From: Erysipelotrichaceae bacterium
Lineage (GTDB): Bacteria; Bacillota_I; Bacilli_A; Erysipelotrichales; Erysipelotrichaceae
Reading direction: 5' to 3'
Length of the DNA stretch: 10,588 nucleotides
Assembly (NCBI GenBank): GCA_016302195.1
Contig: JAEDOA010000046.1
Coordinates: forward strand, 1-10,588
Under the pieces are notes generated by a model, which searched no databases, was not told the origin of the DNA, and was given only the letters and a program-made list of their open reading frames with translations. A program made the position numbers and the translations under genes. Numbering within the stretch: the first letter of the stretch is position 1; the number at the start of each line of letters is the position of its first letter. Shown in pieces: positions 7,299-10,588 of this stretch.

Positions 7299-7410
7299 AA
7301 AGGTGGTGGCCATCAATGGGATCTGACGGGTACGATGCGATTAATACAAATAATACAGCCTGTCTTTTTCTATTGATTTAAACCAGATAGAATTCGTTTT
7401 TAGGCTGTAG
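7299..7410 (+). promoter_or_regulatory. structured leader of the mgtE operon, class not recognised
   Basis: The leader holds two mutually exclusive helices. Helix A is GACGGG (7325-7330) with CCTGTC (7359-7364), one G-U pair, directly followed by TTTTT, so it is terminator-like. Helix B is ACAGCCT (7355-7361) with AGGCTGT (7402-7408), with an inner TTCTAT/ATAGAA stem (7368-7373 with 7387-7392), followed by AGTTTT. The helices share bases 7359-7361. A short open reading frame (7316-7381) overlaps both. Mg2+-sensing leaders commonly precede mgtE genes, but the conserved M-box sequence is not visible. Attenuation is an inference from the pairings. Confidence 0.5.
7316..7381 (+). CDS. possible leader peptide upstream of mgtE (21 residues)
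   Basis: An ATG follows an AAAGGTGG Shine-Dalgarno at nine bases. The frame encodes 21 residues, beginning MGSDGYDAIN and ending CLFLLI, then stops at TAA (7379-7381). It has no signal-like or domain features, and no run of one amino acid suggests sensing of a particular tRNA. Its frame spans all of helix A of the leader and ends in the loop of helix B. A translating ribosome would therefore disrupt helix A and could let helix B form or not. This resembles the general idea of the Salmonella mgtL leader but shares no sequence with it. The SD is good, but a 21-codon frame can arise by chance, so this is a candidate only. Confidence 0.4.
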   Translation: MGSDGYDAINTNNTACLFLLI

Positions 7411-7436
7411 TTTTAAGCTTGAAAGGGGAAAAAATT

Positions 7437-8834
7437 ATGGCAGAAAAACAACTCAGCAACCCTGAATATGTTGCTGAAATAATTAATTTACTTAACAAAA
7501 AAGATCTGACAAAGCAATTTATTGAAAAAATCGTTAGTGATTATCACTATAGTGATATTGCAGATGCTTTACAACAGGTCAATCAGAAAATAAGAGAAAG
7601 ATTTTTTACCGATATAAATGATCAGCAATTGTCTGAAATTTTTGCATATTTTGACCAACCGCAGAATTACGTTAAAGAATTATCATTAAAGCAAGCCGCA
7701 AATATCATTTCAGAAATGGACTCAGATGATGCGGTAGATATTCTAGAAGAAATAGATGATGAAACAGAAGATAAAATCATCGATTTAATGGATAGCCAGT
7801 CTAGTGAAGATGTCCTGTTAATTCAATCATATAATGAAGATGAAATTGGTAGTAAAATGACTACCAACTATATTGAAATAAAAAAGAATATGACAATTAA
7901 ACAGGCTCGCCATAGCCTAGTACAGCAAGCTAAGGATAATGACAACGTTTCAACTATCTATGTTAGTGATTTAGACAATAAGTTTTATGGAGCTATTGAT
8001 TTAAAGGATTTAATTATTGCTAGAGAAAATACACCTCTTGAAAGTATTATTACCAATAGCTATCCAACCGTTAAAGATCATCAGATTATCTCAGAAGTCT
8101 ACCAGGATTTGCAGGATTATTCTGAAGACTCATTTCCAGTTTTAAATCAGAAAGATGAAATCATCGGTATCATCACTGCTAATGATTTAATTGAAGTAGT
8201 AGATGAAGAAATGGCTGAAGATTATGCTAAGTTAGCCGGTTTGTCCAGTGAAGAAGATTTAAACGAGTCTACACTTTCCTCAATTAAAAAAAGAATACCT
8301 TGGCTCGCATTATTACTAATTTTAGGTATGATGGTTAGTTCAGTTGTTGGTGTTTTTGAATCAGTTGTAGATTTAGTAGCTATTTCTGTATGCTTTCAAT
8401 CGTTAATATTAGGAATGGCCGGAAATGTAGGTACTCAATCATTAGCTGTTACTATTCGTGTTTTAAATGTTGAAGAAATGACATTAAAAGATAAAATAAG
8501 CTTGATATGGAAAGAAGTTAGAATTGGTTTTCTAAATGGTATTTTAATTTCACTATTCGCATTTGTGTTTATTTGCGGATATATCTATCTTATCAAGAAT
8601 AATACAATCCATTTCTCTATTATTTTTTCATTGTGCATTTCATCCGCATTAGTTTTATCAATGCTGGTTTCTGCCTTTGTTGGTACTTTTATTCCAATAT
8701 TTTTCAACGCAATTAAAATAGATCCAGCAGTAGCTAGCGGTCCATTCATTACAACTATCAATGATTTAATTGCTGTTATTTGTTATTACAGTTTAGTATG
8801 GTTATTTATCATTGAAATATTCCATTTAGTATAA
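7437..8834 (+). CDS. mgtE: MgtE-family Mg2+ channel, first of a tandem pair
   Basis: This 465-residue inner-membrane Mg2+ channel acts as a dimer. Residues 1-130 are the acidic superhelical N-domain. Residues 131-255 hold two CBS domains (GAIDLKDLIIA and GIITANDLIEV are the typical ends). The linker DEEMAEDYAKLAG corresponds to the plug helix. Residues 288-465 carry about five membrane spans. The conserved transport motif is GMAGNVGTQ (326-334), and the ion-selectivity aspartate in the last span is D443 (TTIND). In the family, Mg2+ bound between N and CBS domains closes the pore. The ATG at 7437 has AAAGGGG eight bases upstream; an in-frame TTG at 7419 precedes that SD and is rejected. Codons 89-274 are almost identical in DNA to the next gene. 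Confidence 0.94.
   Translation: MAEKQLSNPEYVAEIINLLNKKDLTKQFIEKIVSDYHYSDIADALQQVNQKIRERFFTDINDQQLSEIFAYFDQPQNYVKELSLKQAANIISEMDSDDAVDILEEIDDETEDKIIDLMDSQSSEDVLLIQSYNEDEIGSKMTTNYIEIKKNMTIKQARHSLVQQAKDNDNVSTIYVSDLDNKFYGAIDLKDLIIARENTPLESIITNSYPTVKDHQIISEVYQDLQDYSEDSFPVLNQKDEIIGIITANDLIEVVDEEMAEDYAKLAGLSSEEDLNESTLSSIKKRIPWLALLLILGMMVSSVVGVFESVVDLVAISVCFQSLILGMAGNVGTQSLAVTIRVLNVEEMTLKDKISLIWKEVRIGFLNGILISLFAFVFICGYIYLIKNNTIHFSIIFSLCISSALVLSMLVSAFVGTFIPIFFNAIKIDPAVASGPFITTINDLIAVICYYSLVWLFIIEIFHLV
7702..8258 (+). repeat. 557-bp near-identical block, copy 1 (within the first mgtE)
   Basis: Direct repeat of 9119-9675 at a constant offset of 1417 bases. I count four differences (7733, 8153, 8198, 8246) and a perfect run of 419 bases (7734-8152). 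Only the change at 8153 alters an amino acid (K239 against N239). Both borders fall abruptly into diverged coding sequence. Confidence 0.96.
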
Positions 8835-8853
8835 AACAAGGAAAGGAGCTACT

Positions 8854-10251
8854 ATGACAGAAAAGAAATTAAGCAATCCTGAATATGTTAGCGAAATCTT
8901 AGAAAAACTAAGCAAAAACAATATTACCGATGATTTGCTAGTAGAAATAATTAATGACTACCATCCAAGTGATATTGCTGATGCATTGGAACAAACTGAT
9001 GAGTCAATAAGAAAAATCTTCTTTAAAGAAGTTGACGCAGATATTATGTCCGAAATCTTAGCATACATGGAGGATGTCAATATTTACCTAAAGGAACTCG
9101 ACATCAAACAGGCTGCAGATATCATTTCAGAAATGGACTCAGATGATGCAGTAGATATTCTAGAAGAAATAGATGATGAAACAGAAGATAAAATCATCGA
9201 TTTAATGGATAGCCAGTCTAGTGAAGATGTCCTGTTAATTCAATCATATAATGAAGATGAAATTGGTAGTAAAATGACTACCAACTATATTGAAATAAAA
9301 AAGAATATGACAATTAAACAGGCTCGCCATAGCCTAGTACAGCAAGCTAAGGATAATGACAACGTTTCAACTATCTATGTTAGTGATTTAGACAATAAGT
9401 TTTATGGAGCTATTGATTTAAAGGATTTAATTATTGCTAGAGAAAATACACCTCTTGAAAGTATTATTACCAATAGCTATCCAACCGTTAAAGATCATCA
9501 GATTATCTCAGAAGTCTACCAGGATTTGCAGGATTATTCTGAAGACTCATTTCCAGTTTTAAATCAGAATGATGAAATCATCGGTATCATCACTGCTAAT
9601 GATTTAATTGAAGTTGTAGATGAAGAAATGGCTGAAGATTATGCTAAGTTAGCCGGTTTGTCTAGTGAAGAAGATGTTGATGAGACAGTATTTTCTTCCG
9701 TAAAAAAACGTTTGCCATGGTTAATCTTACTATTAGTTTTAGGACTAGTGGTATCTTCTGTGGTAGGAATCTTTGAAAAAGTTATCGACTTAGTAGCTGT
9801 TAGTGTATGCTTCCAGTCATTAATTTTAGACATGGCAGGAAATGTAGGTACTCAATCATTAGCTGTCACTATTCGTGTTTTAAATAATGAGGACTTAACT
9901 GTCAAAGATAAATTAAAACTGGTGAAAAAAGAAGTAAAGGTTGGTTTCTTTAACGGCTTGTTAATAGCCGGTTTTGCTTGTGTTTTTATAACCTTATATA
10001 TTTTCATCATCAAGAATTATCCAATTAATTTTTCAATTATCCTAGCTTTATGCATCGGTCTATCGTTAATTGTGACAATGATAATATCATCTCTTGTAGG
10101 AACCCTTATTCCACTTACTCTCAATTCAATGAATATTGATCCTGCCGTTGCCTCAGGACCATTAATCACCACAGTAAACGATTTAGTTTCAGCAATTTGT
10201 TATTACAGTATAGTATATCTATTTGTCATAGTAATATTCCAATTAGTTTAA
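8854..10251 (+). CDS. mgtE: MgtE-family Mg2+ channel, second of a tandem pair
   Basis: This 465-residue paralogue of the preceding gene has the same domain order: N-domain 1-130, two CBS domains 131-255, plug helix, and about five membrane spans from 288. It starts 19 bases after the first mgtE stop, with AAAGGAG five bases before the ATG, so the two are co-transcribed. The selectivity aspartate D443 is kept (TTVND). The glycine before the transport motif is replaced: LILDMAGNVGTQ has D326 where the partner has G326. Residues 89-274 differ from the partner at one position, while both ends are clearly diverged. A typical MgtE works as a homodimer. With matching sensor domains the two products might also form mixed dimers, which is inference. 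Confidence 0.93.
   Translation: MTEKKLSNPEYVSEILEKLSKNNITDDLLVEIINDYHPSDIADALEQTDESIRKIFFKEVDADIMSEILAYMEDVNIYLKELDIKQAADIISEMDSDDAVDILEEIDDETEDKIIDLMDSQSSEDVLLIQSYNEDEIGSKMTTNYIEIKKNMTIKQARHSLVQQAKDNDNVSTIYVSDLDNKFYGAIDLKDLIIARENTPLESIITNSYPTVKDHQIISEVYQDLQDYSEDSFPVLNQNDEIIGIITANDLIEVVDEEMAEDYAKLAGLSSEEDVDETVFSSVKKRLPWLILLLVLGLVVSSVVGIFEKVIDLVAVSVCFQSLILDMAGNVGTQSLAVTIRVLNNEDLTVKDKLKLVKKEVKVGFFNGLLIAGFACVFITLYIFIIKNYPINFSIILALCIGLSLIVTMIISSLVGTLIPLTLNSMNIDPAVASGPLITTVNDLVSAICYYSIVYLFVIVIFQLV
9119..9675 (+). repeat. 557-bp near-identical block, copy 2 (within the second mgtE)
   Basis: Partner of 7702-8258, with no insertions or deletions. The four differing positions are 9150, 9570, 9615 and 9663. 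A second short patch further on, 9838-9885 against 8421-8468, matches at 47 of 48 bases. Confidence 0.96.
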
Positions 10252-10280
10252 AAAATAGCACTTCATAAGTGCTATTTTTA
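10251..10280. terminator. bidirectional terminator between the mgtE pair and the convergent membrane gene
   Basis: AAAAATAGCACTT (10251-10263) and AAGTGCTATTTTT (10267-10279) form a perfect 13-pair palindrome with a three-base loop. It gives a U-tract on both strands. The stem begins in the last base of the second mgtE stop codon. Confidence 0.9.
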
Positions 10281-10302
10281 CGATATAAGCTTAACTTTTT
10301 CT

Positions 10303-10584
10303 TTAGTCAAGTTGTTTCTCAGACAATTCTTTACCAACAAGTTTTTTTGCTAACCAGCCTAGCAATAAGGCAAATGGAAACATAACAAGGAAATATACTG
10401 CAGCTACAGCATTAAATTCCCAATTTAATTGATGTGATAAATATTCTAGAAGGAAAAATGCAACAACTGATATCGCAATTGCAACAATTGATTCAAGCAA
10501 AATAATTCTTAATGCGATTTTCCCAGTCAGGATATATTCTTTACCACAATTATCACAGTGATAGGTTGGATAAGAATCTACCAT
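10303..10584 (-). CDS. small membrane protein with partial zinc ribbon, probably incomplete at its N-terminus
   Basis: At least 93 residues are visible. A CDNCGKEY motif at 10-17 gives one CxxC pair, which is half of a zinc ribbon. It is followed by two hydrophobic segments at about 23-49 and 58-84, and then a charged tail KKLVGKELSEKQLD. A complete ribbon would need a second CxxC pair, most likely upstream. The frame is still open at the window edge, and only four bases lie before the first visible ATG, so no SD can be judged. I therefore think the gene starts outside the window. The shared bidirectional terminator at 10251-10280 ends it. Function is unknown; small zinc-ribbon membrane proteins of this shape are widespread in Firmicutes. 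Confidence 0.7.
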   Translation of the reverse strand: MVDSYPTYHCDNCGKEYILTGKIALRIILLESIVAIAISVVAFFLLEYLSHQLNWEFNAVAAVYFLVMFPFALLLGWLAKKLVGKELSEKQLD

Positions 10585-10588
10585 TTTT

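Noticed and set aside
7284..7436. M-box (ykoK) Mg2+ riboswitch before mgtE.
   Set aside because: The position is right, but the conserved M-box sequence blocks I know (such as the GGTGAGGCTCCT start) are not there. Reported as an unassigned leader instead.
7702..9675. The 557-bp direct repeat as a mobile element or integron-like cassette.
   Set aside because: Both copies are in frame inside homologous genes, have no inverted ends or target duplications, and keep a constant gene-to-gene offset. Gene conversion explains them better.

Overview
The window is a low-GC, densely packed bacterial chromosome segment. tRNA genes encode their own CCA ends, Shine-Dalgarno sequences are strong, intrinsic terminators have U-tracts, and a yybP-ykoY (Mn2+) riboswitch is present. 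Together these point to a Firmicute (Bacillota). Bacilli or Erysipelotrichia-like would fit, but no single gene settles the genus. Nothing looks phage- or plasmid-derived; it reads as core housekeeping and metal-homeostasis DNA.

Layout. Bases 1-307 hold the end of a tRNA operon: a partial CAT tRNA, probably Ile2, then Ser(TGA), initiator Met and Phe(GAA), closed by a terminator. On the minus strand (409-2462) is a two-gene rRNA-modification operon. An RsmF/NOP2-type m5C methyltransferase comes first, followed with a 10-base overlap by an RsuA/RluB-type pseudouridine synthase. A divergent plus-strand gene (2661-3494) encodes a Cof-type HAD phosphatase.

Bases 3501-6363 form a metal-export unit: promoter, yybP-ykoY aptamer, a three-way alternative-pairing expression platform, and a P2A-type ATPase with all the SERCA-like metal-ligand residues. 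The riboswitch argues that this pump exports Mn2+, perhaps with Ca2+, although sequence annotation alone would call it a Ca2+ ATPase. A GNAT acetyltransferase with a YoaP-like thioredoxin-fold C-terminus follows (6454-7206) as its own transcription unit.

Bases 7284-10251 are a tandem pair of MgtE Mg2+ channel genes behind a structured leader that contains a short SD-preceded open reading frame and overlapping hairpins. The two mgtE genes are equally long (465 codons) and diverged at both ends, but share a 557-bp block with only four differences that I can count. The block covers the second part of the N-domain and both CBS domains, which is a clear footprint of recent gene conversion. The window closes with a bidirectional terminator and a convergent, probably N-terminally incomplete, membrane protein with half a zinc ribbon.

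The most interesting items are the conversion tract in the mgtE pair together with a G-to-D change next to the transport motif in the second copy, the unassigned mgtE leader, the fully readable Mn2+ switch logic, and an initiator tRNA with two adjacent U-U mismatches in its T stem. I did not find a clearly new multi-gene system.
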